A stretch of 64,000 nucleotides of DNA from Marisa cornuarietis. Lineage: Eukaryota > Mollusca > Gastropoda > Architaenioglossa > Ampullariidae. The DNA lies in the NCBI GenBank assembly GCA_004794655.1, contig SMMW01000068.1:349501-413500 (forward strand). The letters run 5' to 3'. The first letter of the stretch is position 1, and each line of letters opens with the position of its first letter. Below, piece by piece: positions 10,339 to 23,747 of this stretch. The position numbers and the translations under genes are program-made. Below the pieces are notes generated by a model. It was not told the DNA's origin. It saw only the letters and a list, made by a program, of their open reading frames with translations, and ran no database searches.

Positions 10339-13057
10339 AGGCGTATCTCGAATTACTGATCACGTGACCAAAAGCCTAATGCTCACATAGCGCGAAGAAG
10401 GCGCGGGCCGCGAGCTGCTACTCCATCTAATGTAACTCCGTGGTCCCATGTTAGTCTGTCAGTCTGTCTGTCAATGAGGCCTGTAAAGTTGACGTCATCA
10501 CCTGCGAGTGACTTCCCTTACTTGGGGTAAACAAAGCCGCCCACGAAGCTGCCAGCTTCGTGAGATTCGAAAACTATAAGACCAAGACATTATTGAGCTA
10601 GTGTTAAAAATTCTGAATGCGCCATATGCTAAATATGGAAATAAATTAGTAAGTCGATCGCATTTTTTTCATTGTTAAAAGTCCATGTGTGCTAGTTCTG
10701 TTACTTATCCAAGTACACAACTGTCAGTTATGTTTACAACAGGTGACAGATGAGTCGCCTATACCGAAATCACTTGATCAATTCTTTAACAACGCCTTTG
10801 CACCATGTGTCCTCCTTAAGCTCATATTCATATTAGTCTAACTCTGTGGTATATAAAGATGATAATATTTTGTACTATGATATAAATATCTTACTTAAAA
10901 GATTATATTATCCATCCTGTTTTGTGGAAAATATGTGGTATAAATCGGATGAACTGAATTTTAGATGTAAGGTAAGGTCTATAACTTTGTGTGTTCTTGT
11001 TTTGTATTTTTAACAAACATTGATAATCAATATAAATTTAATATAGCATTATTAATAGTTCATCACAGTTTAGATTGTCATATATAAGCATACAAATCAA
11101 GATATATATATATATAGAGGGAGACACTAAGATAGAACCCTGACATTTAACCTACTGTAATTAAAACTGACCCATGGATTTCAGAAGTTTTTAAGGGTGG
11201 ATGAACATTCAATTAGAATATTCTACTCTTAAAATTAATTGTAAAAAATGTTATGATATAAGACAGGAGTACAAATTTTCTCTAAAAATAACTGATGATT
11301 TTAATAGTCCTCCTAAAGCTTAACTTTAAAGAAGAAAAATTAATAAGCCTTAATCAAAACCAAAACCAAAATGGTTAGTTGATCCTAACTGCAGAATTTA
11401 AACAGATGGGAACTAGTTCCAGGCTTCTTTCCAAACATCTTTTAACATTTCCTAGACAGGTACTTTTACAATAGAACATAAAAACAGTACATTGATGATA
11501 TATGATTTGAACAAGAGATCTGTAGCATCAGAGATGCTGCTCTTTCTGTCAAACAATACAAGTGACAATTGAAAAAAAAACTGACAAACATCTATATGTG
11601 TAAATGAATATATTGATGAAGATCTATGTGTTTCTATCAACCAGTGTGTGTGTGTGTGTGTGTGTTGCGCTGAGTGTTGTGTGTGTGTGTGTGTGTGCAT
11701 ATGCAAAAGTAAGAGACAAATAAGCAACATAAAAGTGCAAAGTAAAAAACAAGCTAAAATATCTTTTCAGAAGTAACCATAAATTTAAATTTGCAGATAG
11801 TTTGCAGATAAGCATTGAACCCGTGCACTGCAAACTGTCCAACTTTATGACCTTTTTAGACTTAACAAAACTCTCCTTGAATCTTGTGTTGTCATTTTCA
11901 AGTCACCAAAGTGTTTTATTTAACAATAGTGATTTAAAATTCTTAAAATAATTGACTATCACACGATTCGTACCCAAACAGACAAAAAGAAACTAAGCTT
12001 ATGACTTGAAGGATAAATGTTGGTTTTTGTAACTTTAGAGAAGTAGTGTGAATGAAAGAACCACATATCAAAATTAATTAAACTGATATGTTAGTATTTT
12101 ATATTACCAGTTTTTACTAGATCTTGCAGTCAGAAAAATGACTAAATTTGGGGTACTGCATGATGCAGTCTGCAATTAATTCTTTTTTTCTATTTTGTTT
12201 TTCTATTTCCTTTCTATGAAATATTTTATGCTTGTTTTGAACAAACCGTACAAAATGAAGAGCCTTCCCATGAAATAAAATATTCATAGAATAAGATAAG
12301 TATTTTTTCGACTGTTATTGCTATTCAATAACAAGCACATACAGCTGGTGTGGCCAATATTTTGACTAACCTACATAAAATTCTTGAAGGCAATGAGAGG
12401 GTATTCTTTGAGTTGGCGCCACTTACTATCAGTAACTATGTAAGTGAATTACAACTGTGACAGTATAGGGACTTTTAGTAAGTTGTGTTGATTTATTAGC
12501 CAGCTTAAAAAAAAACAAAAAACAAATGAATGTAGATTATTCCACATAACATGACCGTGTTTTTTTCACAGAAAAAAAATCGTGTGAAAACAGCTTTTAA
12601 ATGCTTAAAAATGCGATGCTGTCTCACTGACAGCACACAGCCGCTTAGTCTTGATCGTGTTTGTTTACCTCAAGTAAGGGCAAGTAACTCTCGCTCACAT
12701 CAAACCTTACAGGCCTAATATTTTAAAGATAGCGAGAAATATTTACAAGGCAAATTGCATCAATATAATAGTAACATTTCGCATCTCCATACCTCACAGT
12801 TTACACAATATATTCTTAGATAATTAATTATTTTATAAAACATCAGGTCGCTGCTCTCATCTGCCCCTGTTGCCCTGTCACGTGACACGTCATGTGTCTG
12901 CAGTCTGCACGTCAGATAACGCGCGATAGTCTTCGTTACTGTAGTCAACGACTAAAGGGAGGTCATTCCTGTGAAGAATAACTAAGATATGAAGAGGTCT
13001 TCTTGTGCCCCTTTGATTTTGTCATTCTTCTGTTTACCCTACCTCTCGAGCTATTGT

Positions 13058-13062
<5 letters not shown>

Positions 13063-13113
<51 letters not shown>
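13063..13113. repeat. (CA)n microsatellite
   Basis: Perfect CA dinucleotide run of about 50 bp. It is translated as His-Thr in the overlapping spurious ORF. A TG counterpart lies at 11644-11697. Confidence 0.95.
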
Positions 13114-13115
<2 letters not shown>

Positions 13116-13528
13116 TTTCCATCTATTTTTTCGCCCGAGAGCAAGCTTCTAGAATCGCCCGGAGAAATTGTCACATAAATTTCAGAGAACTTGAGTGTTA
13201 CAGAGCACGATGTGCAACAAAAAAGTATGAGAAGTAACTATACATTCTCCAACATTTAGTTTCCCGTGTATTATTTCTCATCTTCTATAGAAGAGCAGAC
13301 AAGCTATACTGATATAGCCTTTTATTTGCGACGAACAACGTACAAATAAACAAGTAAGACAATTGTCTTGAGATTACCCGTCTAGGATTAATTCTTAATG
13401 ACTGAATTCAGCATAAGTCTGTGTCAATCTGACTCCACCCACCCCTGTGAGACTTTCTATTAAATAAGCCCACCAGCCGTTTAACCCTTCTCACTTTCTT
13501 CTCCGTTGTTGTGTCTTTTGACCTGTAT

Positions 13529-15005
13529 TATAAGATAATACTTTATTTGTCCCAGAGGGCAATTTGGTGGCAGCTCGATAAAATTTAACACACACACATT
13601 CGTATGGACCAAACAGACCAAACATTCGTGTTTCATTCATTCGCACAGCACCATTCATGCAAGAGTCGCACGGCCGAAACATCGAATGACAGCCGCAGTC
13701 TGTTAGTCCTATACATGCAGGTATACAAAATCGGCGGCCCGATGGGAGCTGGACAAACTCTCTCGACGGGAAATGCCTGCTATCACGGAGGATTGCAGAC
13801 ACTTTCAGAAATGTCTGCCTGTTATACAGAGTCTGAAGAGTACTCTGGGCTGTCTCAAAGACTTTTGAGCAGGTGGCTACTACACGATGTAATTGCTGCT
13901 CTTGTCCTTCACCGATTAACTGTTATAGAAACAGATAAACGAGAAGGACAGCATGCTCTCTATGTGCGATCTATAAAAAAGCTGAAGAAATTGGTGGGAG
14001 ACAGAGAAAGACTTCAGCTTCTGGAGAAGAAAGAGGCGCTGCTGAGCCTGACAGTCTGATAGTGTTGACATCCCAGCAAAGTCGCCTGTCGAAGATGCAT
14101 GGTGCCCAGGTATTTGTTGTTGTTGTTGTCGGTCACTCAAATGGATACGCCTGCCTCTTGTACAAATCATGCTGTGCGCCGCAGGTCCTCCAGACTGCCG
14201 TGTAGCTTCCTTGATATCGGCGTCTCATCAGTCCAGATGCGGTGTCTGAGGTCTTCGTGTATGGGGCATTCTTGCAGTAGATGTTTTGTTGTCTGGCTGT
14301 CTGTCTGGCACGGGCATCTGTCCGTCTGGCCGATCCGGAGTTTGGTGTATAGGTGGTGATTGAGACGGTTGTGGCCTGTCCTCAGTCTGAAAATAATGAC
14401 CTGTTCGGCCCTTGTGAGCAGGTAGTATGGGTCGTTCTGGTTGAAACGTGGGTGCTGCTGTAGCCATTTGTTATGCTGTTTGGCCTTGATGATGGTTTTG
14501 ACTTCATTGAAGGTGGTGGACTTGTCTTGCTGCTCTTTTGTGGATCCTTCCTTGGCAAGAGTGTCTGCGGCTTCGTTGCCAAATACACCGCAGTGGGAGG
14601 GAATCCACTGTAAGACAACTGTGTGGTTTCTGCATAAGGAGGAGAGAGCAGTGGTCAGGGCGTTCAATTCCTTGTCTCTGGCAGTCTGTAAGGCCTGTAG
14701 AGCAGATAGTGCATCTGTAAAGAAGACGATGGCCCAGGTATTTAAAAGCAGGAAGAATTAATTTCCATCTCCTTGTCGTGGATGACACTCACGGGACTTG
14801 GTGGAGAATTCCGACGGAAATCAAAAACCATCTCTTTGGTCTTACTCACATTAAGTTCTAAGAAATTGTCATCGCACCAGGCAATAAATTTTTCGAAGGC
14901 TACACCGCGGGTGTCTGCTGGCCCGCTGAGGAGAGAGAGAGCAGTGAGGTGTCATCAGAGAATTTGACGAGGTATTGACCCTCTACGACTGTTGGTATGT
15001 AACAG
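13529..15005 (-). pseudogene. CR1-like LINE 3' portion (LINE C), interrupted by a nested LINE
   Basis: Read right to left, this is the 3' part of an RT ORF of the same family as 59560-61473: the two copies are close to identical over long stretches, for example GACATCCCAGCAAAGTCGCC and GGAGAATTCCGACGGAAATC. It starts inside the RT active-site region (the complement of YLVKFSDDT lies near 14960) and ends in the 3' UTR. There the complement of TTGCCCTCTGGGACAAATAA and ATTATCTTATA marks the terminus near 13529. It is 5'-truncated at about 15005 and split by a foreign 616-bp insertion (14116-14731). Frameshifts add to the damage. No EN domain remains. Confidence 0.82.
14116..14731 (-). mobile_element. 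Nested 5'-truncated LINE carrying RNase H, with 12-bp target duplication
   Basis: A 616-bp insert within LINE C. Both edges carry GCCCAGGTATTT (14104-14115 and 14732-14743), a perfect 12-bp target-site duplication. On the minus strand it opens inside an RNase H domain (DALSALQALQ, then VVLQWIPSHCGVFGNEAADT), continues through FRLRTGHNRLNHHLY and CPCQTDSQTTKHLLQECP (a C-C-H-C finger), and ends in a (CAA)n tail. The coding part is open from 14731 to 14167. It belongs to another RNase H-type LINE family than LINE A, since the sequences share only family-level motifs. Truncation inside the RNase H domain is ordinary incomplete reverse transcription. Confidence 0.9.
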
Positions 15006-18000
15006 GGTGGGATGAGGTTCGCTCTCAGTCTCACCACAATGATAACACAACACCGTCGTGGGTTCAGATTTACTAGCGCGTCAGAGGATAGGTCTGACTA
15101 GGCGAAAGCATATACATCAAGCTCTAACAACTCCTTGGTGGGGCGATCCTCCCACCTCTCTTCTCTCCGTTCGACTGTGTTCTCTCCTCCCTCTCTCACC
15201 CTCTTATTCCCCTCACACCCGACTTTTCCAGAAGCCCTGTCCTTGTTACTAGGCGACCCCCTTCCGCTCTCCTTCGGCCGGGTCGCCATTCGGTTTCCCC
15301 AACCCCCTCCCACTCTCTTTCGGTCACAAGGTATGTCACCTACCTTTCTATCCCTGTGTGTGTGTGTGTGCAATGCGTGTGTGTACCTGTGTCTGTGCGT
15401 GCCATACCCCATACTACTATAAGTATACAGAATAAACAGAAGCGGGCGACATGGGCAGTGATTGGTAAGCTAACGGGTAGCAGCTGAGACCCAGGAGAAG
15501 TGTAGGGGGCCGGTAGCGAATTTATTTTTGCTAAAACAAAATTCTAAAGCGACCCTATGAGAGCCGTCTGATTGGCCACTATAGCGCATGTGACTTAATC
15601 TCGAACCCACAAAGCTTTGCAAATACACACATCGCCGCGTTTTAGGTTTTCGTATCTTGACTCGCTGATGTGAACTAGCGACTGCTGCGCTTCAATAAAG
15701 GTGAAATTGTACATCCGCTGGGGTGCACCTTTGTGCGCTAATAAAGTTTATGGAAGACGCCAATATTTGTGCGGTGTAGATTATCGTAGTTAACGATAAA
15801 CATCGATGTTTTACTCTTATAGTCTCCACTTCCGCTATAATCACATGCGGATACACCAAGCCATTGTCTGATCGTAGTTGTTTTTTTTTCATAATTTTCT
15901 TTTAAAAATTTAAAATGTTGTCATTTCAAAGAGCTTAGCTATAGCTTTACCTAATAACAGAAGGTGCATGGGAGGTGATCGAGTTGTCAATATAAAAAAA
16001 GGGAAAATAATTTTGGTTCATGATCACAGTTTATGATATTTTGGGAACTCGAATCTATCAGGACGATCAAAGACTTTATACTGTTATTGGAATACTGCGC
16101 ATTATAGTTGTCATATACATCTTTCAGATTATCTGATATTTAATTAAATGACAAATCATAGGCTCCTGTACGTCGATAGAAGAATGGAGTAGGTATAGTT
16201 GTATAGGTATCTCTCCTACTGGTCCAAAATAACCAAGTGAAAATATTGAATTTTAGGAATACTTACAAATCTTACTATATCCAAATTTATCATGTGCTTT
16301 TAGGATGCTGCTGTTACTAATAAAATAATTAAATCATTAATATTGTAATGTGTCCTAACTGCAATCATGTACCAAAATGAAGAGAAAAAAAACAACCCTT
16401 ATCTCAAAAGTGAGACTAGTGAACCCTAGTATTTGAGATTTGTCAGCTTTCTCCCTTGACTCTGCTTACTGTTGTTGGTCATCAGCTTTGACTTTTCTGC
16501 GTTTTTTATCCCATGCACTGATGATGCTTTTTCAACACACTTAATTAACATGAGCAAGCAGTTCTTGTTCTTCACTTGTTAACGCATGTACTTCAGATAT
16601 TCTGATAATTCTGTACTGTTAAATAGTATATGTAAAATAACATCCCATCCTGCTTAGGGAATATTGAATAGCAATATATATGTACTTCAACATCCAGATT
16701 AAGAGTTTCTCTCCACACCAACTTTCTCCCCAAAACGTTAAGCAAGTTTTCAAGTTCTGGTATGGTCAGTTAACTTTTGTGATCTGTTAATTTTGATGAA
16801 CAATACAACAGTTAGTGGCTGCCAAGAGCTGTTTTGTTTTTAAATCTTTTCAAAAGAAACAGCTTTCTTGTAGTCTATATTGTTCAAGGTCATTTTGACT
16901 ATTCATGCAGAACTTGCAACATCATGATAAATTCCTTAAACAGAGACACACAAGCTCAATGAATAGCTGTTGTCCAAGTTTTATTTACACGTTATCTACA
17001 CAGAACAAGAGGTACTTCTCTATGTAAGTTATAAACATAATTTCTTAGCAAATAAAAATGGAAATATTTTTTAATTTAGCATTTTAAAGCATAAACTAAT
17101 CTGAACTAAAAACAGCAAATTTACGAAAGACAACAGTCCATTTAAATGAAGAAGTCACACATTAATGGTTTCTAAATACTTCTTCTGGACATAAAATTAA
17201 TCGGTTCTGTTAAATTCTACTGGCAGAACATTAGTATCATTAACAATCTGTGTAATAATGAACAAATTAAGGTTATGATATATATATATATATAAATTCT
17301 TGTTAGTAAAAATGTACATACTTTAAAACGGACAAATTGAAGCATACACTAGCATATACACTTAAAATGCCAGGGTTTGGCAAAAGATAACTCTTCTTAA
17401 AATTCTTTGTATATTTTACTAAACATTCAGCATAGTCATGAACAAATTCAAATTTGACCATTCTGACAAATATACAATCATTCCATATTTAGTGCGTATC
17501 TTGTGGTAAAGCCTCTAGTAAACAAGTGCTATCATTTTTATGAATATTCTTCATTTCAATGTCAGGTTGTGTTTCACTAATTGTGTTTCCTTTTATTTTG
17601 AGCATGTTGTAACTACTGATAGTACATGTAACTATATACTGTCTTTTCCTTGAGCGGTGTAAGCCTTATACTGAAAACCATCTGAATAGTAGTAACAAAC
17701 AAAAGATTTACAAGATTTCCTTGTTCCTTGCTATGTGTAGACCTGATATCATTTTCCACACTCACTGGTCACCAACACAGGTATAATATTCTACATAAAG
17801 CAACCCAGAGAATTGGTTTGAAAAGCATGACCGTTAATTATCTATAGCGAACTTCTCATGGTAGTCAATTAGGAGCAATGAGGATGAAAAATTGAGGTAG
17901 TCTTGATATTCAAATGCTCAGGGCTCTGATTTCTAGAACTGTGCTAAGTGTTAATATATTTTAAATGACTTAATGGTTAGAGAAAAATATGGGGCCATTA

Positions 18001-18437
18001 AATTTATGAAAATTCTAGGCTGAAGTGTAATCATTACTTATTAAACTGTTTCAAGCATGCAGATTTTCCCTATGCTGCTTAATGCCTTCGAAATGTAGAC
18101 TTTAAAGTGTAAAAATTAGAGAAGGCCAATCTATTGGCATGCAAGACTCCTCAGTGTCATTAAAACTATTCTATAGAATAGCATAAAATATCATAAAGTA
18201 GAACAGAAATCCCTTGACTATCCCATATGAAACCAAACCCATATTTAAACACAAAAATCATCAAATAATATAGTCATTTAGCCTTATTGTCATGGTGTAA
18301 ATGAAGTTACATTTCAAATAATTTTCTGGGCAAACGTTCCTGTGGCAGCTGCAATACTTTAAGCCAATAAGCAATGCATCTTACATATACATTGATATAT
18401 AATGGATAACGCCAACATTTACTGGGATTTATGAGAT
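15006..18437. other. No gene seen
   Basis: This stretch is AT-rich and lacks supportable coding frames on either strand. A TG-rich tract (15355-15390) and a short TA repeat (17278-17294) are present. Overlapping ORFs near 15060-15420 are low-complexity Pro/Ser readings and shadow each other on both strands. Confidence 0.55.
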
Positions 18438-20560
18438 TTAAAAGATTTGAAACAATGAGAAATTTACAGTTATACCCATTCTAAATTTTATGAAGGTACC
18501 TCTTATGCTTCTGTGTTTCAACCAGACAAGGAAGTTGCGTAAAACAATATGAGTTTTGAATGTGTTATAAGGGAAATATCTTGAACTGCTTTGAATAGCA
18601 TCATGCCACTGTTGGTGGTGACAGTCTATCAGTCTGTTTAAGGATTTGTAAAAAGAGTTTATCATCTCCGGTACTTTGACTTTCCCACACCATGCCAAAA
18701 CCATATTTTTACAAAAACATCATAATAAAGTGTAGCCAAGTTTTCTTCTTTTGCTCATGCAGTAATGTTAACATTAAATAGGCTTTTTTCTGGAGTCTAG
18801 TTTGTGGCATTCTTAGCAGGCGGAGCCAATATCCAACACACCGCACTGATGCATTAACAAAAGGAATCTCCCACATTCCTCATATGTCAACGAGTTAGGT
18901 GTCCTTGTTGTGACTCCTAAAAATCTTTTCATTGCAAAGGTGTGAACCTTCTCTATGCTATCATTACTGGTACACAGACCCCATATCTCAGAGCCATATA
19001 AAAGTATTGGCTGGACCTGTGCATCAAAAAGTTTGAAAAACAGGTTAGGTGAAGTATCACCAATCTACCATCACAGTTTAAGAATGCTTATAACTCCCCT
19101 CTTTGCTTTCTCGGCTATGTCTTCTAATGCATGTGTAAAAATACACCTTGTAGAGAATACTATACCCAGGTATTTGTATACATTCACAATTTTTAAAGAA
19201 GAGTTACCAAAAGACCATTTTTCTTTACAAGATATAAAACCACCATTTCGAAAAATCAAGACATTTGATTTATCAAGGTTAACAGCAAGTTTTAAAGACC
19301 TTGAGCACTGAAAAAGAATGTTCAAGTGGTTCTGCAGTCCAATGATTGTATCTGATACAAGGGCAACATCATCAGCAAGAAGTAAAAAAAATACCTCAAT
19401 AAGTTCTGAGGTTAACTGGACACCATGTTTCCCATACTCATTTATGTACTTTGGTAGTTCATTTATAAACAAAGTAAATAATACAAGGCTAGCTACAAAT
19501 TTCACCTTGTTTAAGGCCACAGGGGCATTCAATATAATCAGACAACTTTGCACCAGGTTGCACTCTAGCCTTTAAATTATTGTACATGCTTCGAATTGCT
19601 AAAAACATTTTTCCTTTTAAACCATTTTTTTACGGTATATTCCATAGCTTGTTTCTTGAAACCATATCAAATGCTTAACGAAAGTCTATGAAAGCAACAC
19701 ACAATTTTTTATGGTTAAGTAACTGTTTCTGAATTAATGCCATGAGGACAAACTCTTGGTCTATGGTACTGTACCCTTTCCTGAACCCTGCTTGTTCTTC
19801 CCCGATTATTTCATTGTCCTCCATCCAATCTGTAATTCTCTTATCCAGAATAGCACTATATATTTTGAGACAGACATTTAGTAGAGAAATGCCTCGATAA
19901 TTTTCTGGTTTACTGGGATCACCTTTTTTGTGTAATGGTTCTATTATTGATTCGATCCACTGGTCAGGAAATAGGCTGTTGTCAAACTGGTAGTTAAAAG
20001 TATGTGGTGAGAAAAGGCAGGACATAATCCAAATCAGTATTTATGTCTTTTACAATAAGATTCTCAGCCTCCCTAAAGAGGCTTTGCACAACGTACATCA
20101 CTTTGAAGGTTATTCTGAAACTCTAAGATTTTATCATCTTTCCATATAAATTTTTCAAATTTACATTCTGAGATTTGCTTGTCTTGACCCCCACTATCCA
20201 AACAAGTTAAGAACGTTAACTCTACAGGCATGTGTTTAGATTCCACCATCGATAAAACTGAAAGAAGATGGCACATTTTCAGTAAGGTTTCAGAAACAAA
20301 ATAATAACGCTACAACCTGTGATAGAGATATATGTAAAGTTTCCACTAAAAGCACCATGACTAGAAGAGTGCAATGTTTCCAATCCATTAACAATTACTA
20401 GGTTAAATTCATTGCAGACCTGCAGCAAGTAGCGTCCAAAAGAGTTAATTGTTACATCAGCAGAGCATCTGTGGAAATCACATAAAGTAGTAAGACACTG
20501 TTGGTCTATACCACTCTCACTAGGGGCTAAGTTTTTTGCAACACAATAAATGATATTAAG
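18438..20560 (-). pseudogene. LINE D: endonuclease-RT relic of a third LINE family
   Basis: On the minus strand the order is: the end of an endonuclease domain (about 20560-20280, with NSFGRYLLQVCNEFNLVIVN and a decayed TYIS block), a linker (20276-20073), RT fingers (20025-19675, with YRGISLLNVCLKIYSAIL and EEQAGFRKGYSTIDQ, then CVAFIDFR), RT palm (19553-19071, with LLADDVALVSD, LAVNLDKSNVLIF and YKYLGIVFSTR) and the C-terminal region (18704-18438). The ADD box is intact, but at least three frame breaks and stops separate the pieces. RNase H is not visible, which separates this family from LINE A. Clade assignment would need a tree. Confidence 0.8.
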
Positions 20561-20880
20561 CTGGTTTTACAGACCTACAATTTTATCAGAGAAAAATATC
20601 ATCAGCAAACAATAAAATGAACAGCTGCATCAAATTAGGTGTGAGTTGAATGCCATGTTGTCCCTTTTGTCTTTGTTAAATCATGGATAAATAAAGAGAA
20701 TAGGATAGAGGTGCAGGTTTCACCCCGTTTTAATCCTTTTGGGCAATTAAGACCTAAAGTGAGATCCCCACCAACCCTTACTCAGGCTTTAACAACTTTA
20801 TACATTCTTTTGATAACTTTAAACATTAAGCTCTAGCTTAATGATTTTTCGGCATATACCATTTTTGACAATATGCATGT
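20530..20880 (-). pseudogene. LINE E: short RT palm fragment related to LINE D
   Basis: The complement reads NCPKGLKRGETCTSILFSLF, GIQLTPNLMQLFILLFADDI and then an in-frame stop. This matches the RT block around the active site in LINE D but diverges from it clearly. It directly abuts the endonuclease end of LINE D, so it is either a separate insertion or a rearranged part of the same element. It is not functional. Confidence 0.65.
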
Positions 20881-21031
20881 CATGTTTGCTGGATCTCTAA
20901 AACTACCATTTAGATGTGTGGTTTTTTCCAATGTTCTCATTCTGTAGAATACATTTGCTTAAGTTGTGGGGAACTCGCTGAGGCTGCTGCTTGGGCATCA
21001 CATGCACTCCTGTCTTCACTGTTTGATTGCT

Positions 21032-22640
21032 TTAACCCTTTATTCTCAGTGTCACGATTTTTGGTGGCCTGCCTGATTGTATACATCGCCTACCCCCAAG
21101 AGGCATTTTTCTGCAGCTAACAGCTGGTGGTTGCACTTTAATACCACCTCTCTTTATGACTGAAAATGGCATGCAATGGTGGTCTTTACAAAAAATGTGC
21201 ATGGCTGAAACACGACCTGTTTCTGTTTTCATTCTCTCCCACTGTGTTACAAAAGCTTCTACTGCTGGCACATATTCATTTGTATTTTCATTTAACTGTT
21301 TATCCACTTGTGCTACAAAGTCATGGAACCTCTTTTTCAGTGTTGTCAACTCTTCAGGTTTAAAAGGGTTTTCAAATTCATCTGCAGAATCCCCAACAAA
21401 AAGTGAGTCAAATGGTTGGCTCCTTTTCAGTGTTGTTGTCTCCACAGGTATTACAGGGTTTTCAAATTGGTCTGCAATATCATTCTGAAGAGGAAGCGAG
21501 TCTGCATCAGGTAGTGAATCCTGTGTCTGCACATTTTCACGTAGTGGTGCAAACCATGTGGCCGGTACATTCTCCTCACCTGTCACAAGATACATCATGT
21601 GACTTTTAATTCTTTTATCCGTTATGGGCAAGAAATTATGAGCTTCCACAGGGTAGTGGCAAACTACAGCGAACTGGTGTTTGCACGGTGCACCATTTTT
21701 CCCCAACTTGCATGTGCACATTTCAATTGACATGTCCACCAGATAACAGGCTTTTCCACTGTTTACTTGAAAAGTATTGTTAGGTAAAGGTGTGATCATG
21801 TCCTTTGTGAAATTAGTCTTGCTTGGCAAGTATTTCTTGGATAATGTCATATCCAGGCGTCCATTTGCCACATCTATGAGCCTTCGCTCATAATATGCTG
21901 GCAAACTTGTCAGCAGGAGGTCAAGCAACTGTGCAGGACTGTATGCACGAACTCTTTGGAAAATTCTGTCCTTTAAAATCCGCATGGCTGCCTCAACATA
22001 ATTGTTGGTATCATTTCCATGAACTGGCAGCTGCTCTCGGTGGCAGATGGCCCACATGTGCTGACGCTTGTATAGTCTATTGACATAGTCTTTAAAACTA
22101 TCATACTGCAGAGCAACAGCTAAGATCATTCATCAATTCTGTGTAACAATCCTGCAGCTTCTGTTGATTTTCTGTATATACAAGATTTTGGACAAGTTTC
22201 AGGAGGTGAGGACGATTATCTCTTGGGACTGCGTGCTTACTTTCCCACAGAAACCACCAGACAGCCTGAAGGATATGAAACACGCACAGAATAAGAAACG
22301 ATTCTGGAAAAAACGTTTTCAGTGCCTGTCTCTCCGTTTCAAAGTCATCTTTAAGCATTACAACAGGCCCTCTCTCCCCTCGTCCATGAAAGGAATCTTT
22401 TGAGAGCAGCCTCTTGTACAAATTAAAACCTATCTCTTGGGCATCCCTCAATTCAGAGGTGGTTATAATGTACCCTAGTGGCAAACCTCCAGCAGTACTG
22501 TGTTTGAGAAGGAAGAAGACCCTGCAGTTGTAACGGTCTACTCCCCCTGTAGCGTCAATAAAAACCAGCTCACCACTGGCCCTGTGCTTCTCACTGATAC
22601 GCCTCATTAAAGGAGTATATACAGCAATCACAATCTTGTA
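21032..22640 (-). pseudogene. MULE (Mutator-like) transposase with SWIM zinc finger
   Basis: DNA transposase of the Mutator superfamily. The upstream frame (22631-22101) has the MULE core: VFIDATGGVD (first acidic residue), LGYIITTSELRDAQEIGF, VVMLKDDFETERQALKTFFP (second acidic residue) and LILCVFHILQAVWW (the C-x2-H signature). The downstream frame (22129-21032) supplies DTNNYVEAAMRILKD (probable third acidic residue) and a SWIM finger C-x-C-x8-C-x-H at residues 138-151 (EMCTCKLGKNGAPCKHQ). It ends with a Cys/His-containing tail. A single frameshift near 22101-22129 separates the parts. The N-terminal DNA-binding region is missing because repeat block R2 begins at 22638. Terminal inverted repeats were not found. 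The single frame break suggests moderate age. Confidence 0.85.
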
Positions 22641-23263
22641 CTTAACACACCCGGGGTTGTAAACGCGTTATTCTTATTGTTTTATGAACACGTTACATCT
22701 CATGTCTTCCTCCTTGTTCATTAGCCAAGGCCATTTCTTCAGCCATTCACACTGAAAGTTTCTCTGGATGCGTGGTTTTTTACATGACGTCTCTATTTCG
22801 TTGTCTACATTTTTAGTTCCAACAATGTGTGCGGCACACTCTGACGAGTTTCTGTTTCTTTCTGTCCTTGTCGATTTCTACTTTACGGGGCATCTTCTGC
22901 TGTTCGTGTCTCGAACGAAAACTCAAACAGAGTTGACAGTCGCGTTCACTTCGCTTTCAACTCGCTTGCTTCCGAGACCCTTTGATCTCTCCCGTCCCAA
23001 ATGTTTTTGCTGTGGGTGCTTCAAAAGGTTGCAGATGGATAACAACTCGTCAGTTTGAAAACTGTCCAGTTATTAGCATTGATTCTAGTTGGTCGGTTTC
23101 AAGTCAGCAAGCAGAATGACAACAATTATTTTTGAAGTACCGCATCGCGTGTTCAAAAGTGAGCCAGCCACGGGATTTTTGCGGGCGCGTGGTCGCGCTG
23201 ACTTTCAGACTATGCGCCCCTCAGCAAAATTTTGCGGGAATCCCGCAAGGCCGCAGCCTAGAA
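22638..23263. repeat. Repeat block R2, copy 1
   Basis: A 626-bp block starting GTACTTAACACACCCGGGGT and ending GCAAGGCCGCAGCCTAGA recurs, same orientation, at 46553-47230. The copies agree closely except for indels. Plus-strand frames in both copies read through shared segments (MCAAHSDEFLFLSVLVDFYF, then DLSRPKCF-C-CG), but the frames break differently, so coding is uncertain. Copy 1 abuts the broken 5' end of the MULE; copy 2 abuts the broken 5' end of a hAT relic. No terminal inverted repeats or target duplications were seen. Confidence 0.75.
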
Positions 23264-23747
23264 TTACCTCTGCAGATATATATACCAAAATAACAAGAGC
23301 ACTCAGAAAGTGTAGACCTCCACCAAGGGTCATGAAATAATAAGATTTTTCCTCCTAAAAATGAAAGCAGAGGAAACTTTGTAAACAGTCTGTGAAGTTT
23401 GTAACAAATCCTGTCAACGGGGGGAAAAAAAAACACACACACACATACTCTGGCAAAAACATAACCTGCTCGGTGGAATTAAAAAAAAAATACTAATGAA
23501 GTGGAAGTTTACAAAAAAAACCATTATTTTAAATCTTACTGGAAGTTTTAATTTGATAAATACAATTTTATTGTATGGTTTACTGTTTATATTTTGAATT
23601 ACACATATACAGGGGCACCAAAATCTTTTAAGTACCTAGGTCCTCTAACGGTCTTAATCCGGCCATGCAAATGACAAAAGTCAAAGGAAGTCTCAAATGA
23701 TTAATTCTAAACATCAGCACTGTTTAGGTGTCGTTTCACACTAATTA

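Larger units (their letters stand above)
9136..13528. other. No gene seen; microsatellites and small repeats only
   Basis: AT-rich sequence with stops in all frames. It contains a 38-bp direct duplication (10263-10338), a perfect 10-bp-arm hairpin (CACGAAGCTG-C-CAGCTTCGTG, near 10541-10561), a short inverted pair (about 10477-10545 versus 12650-12720), a TG tract (11644-11697) and a CA tract (13063-13113). A GC-richer patch at 10370-10560 could be a promoter, but no exon is recognisable next to it. Confidence 0.55.

Noticed and set aside
11452..11842. Two overlapping ORFs through the TG tract
   Set aside because: Low-complexity His-Thr readings of a microsatellite, without homology to anything I recognise.
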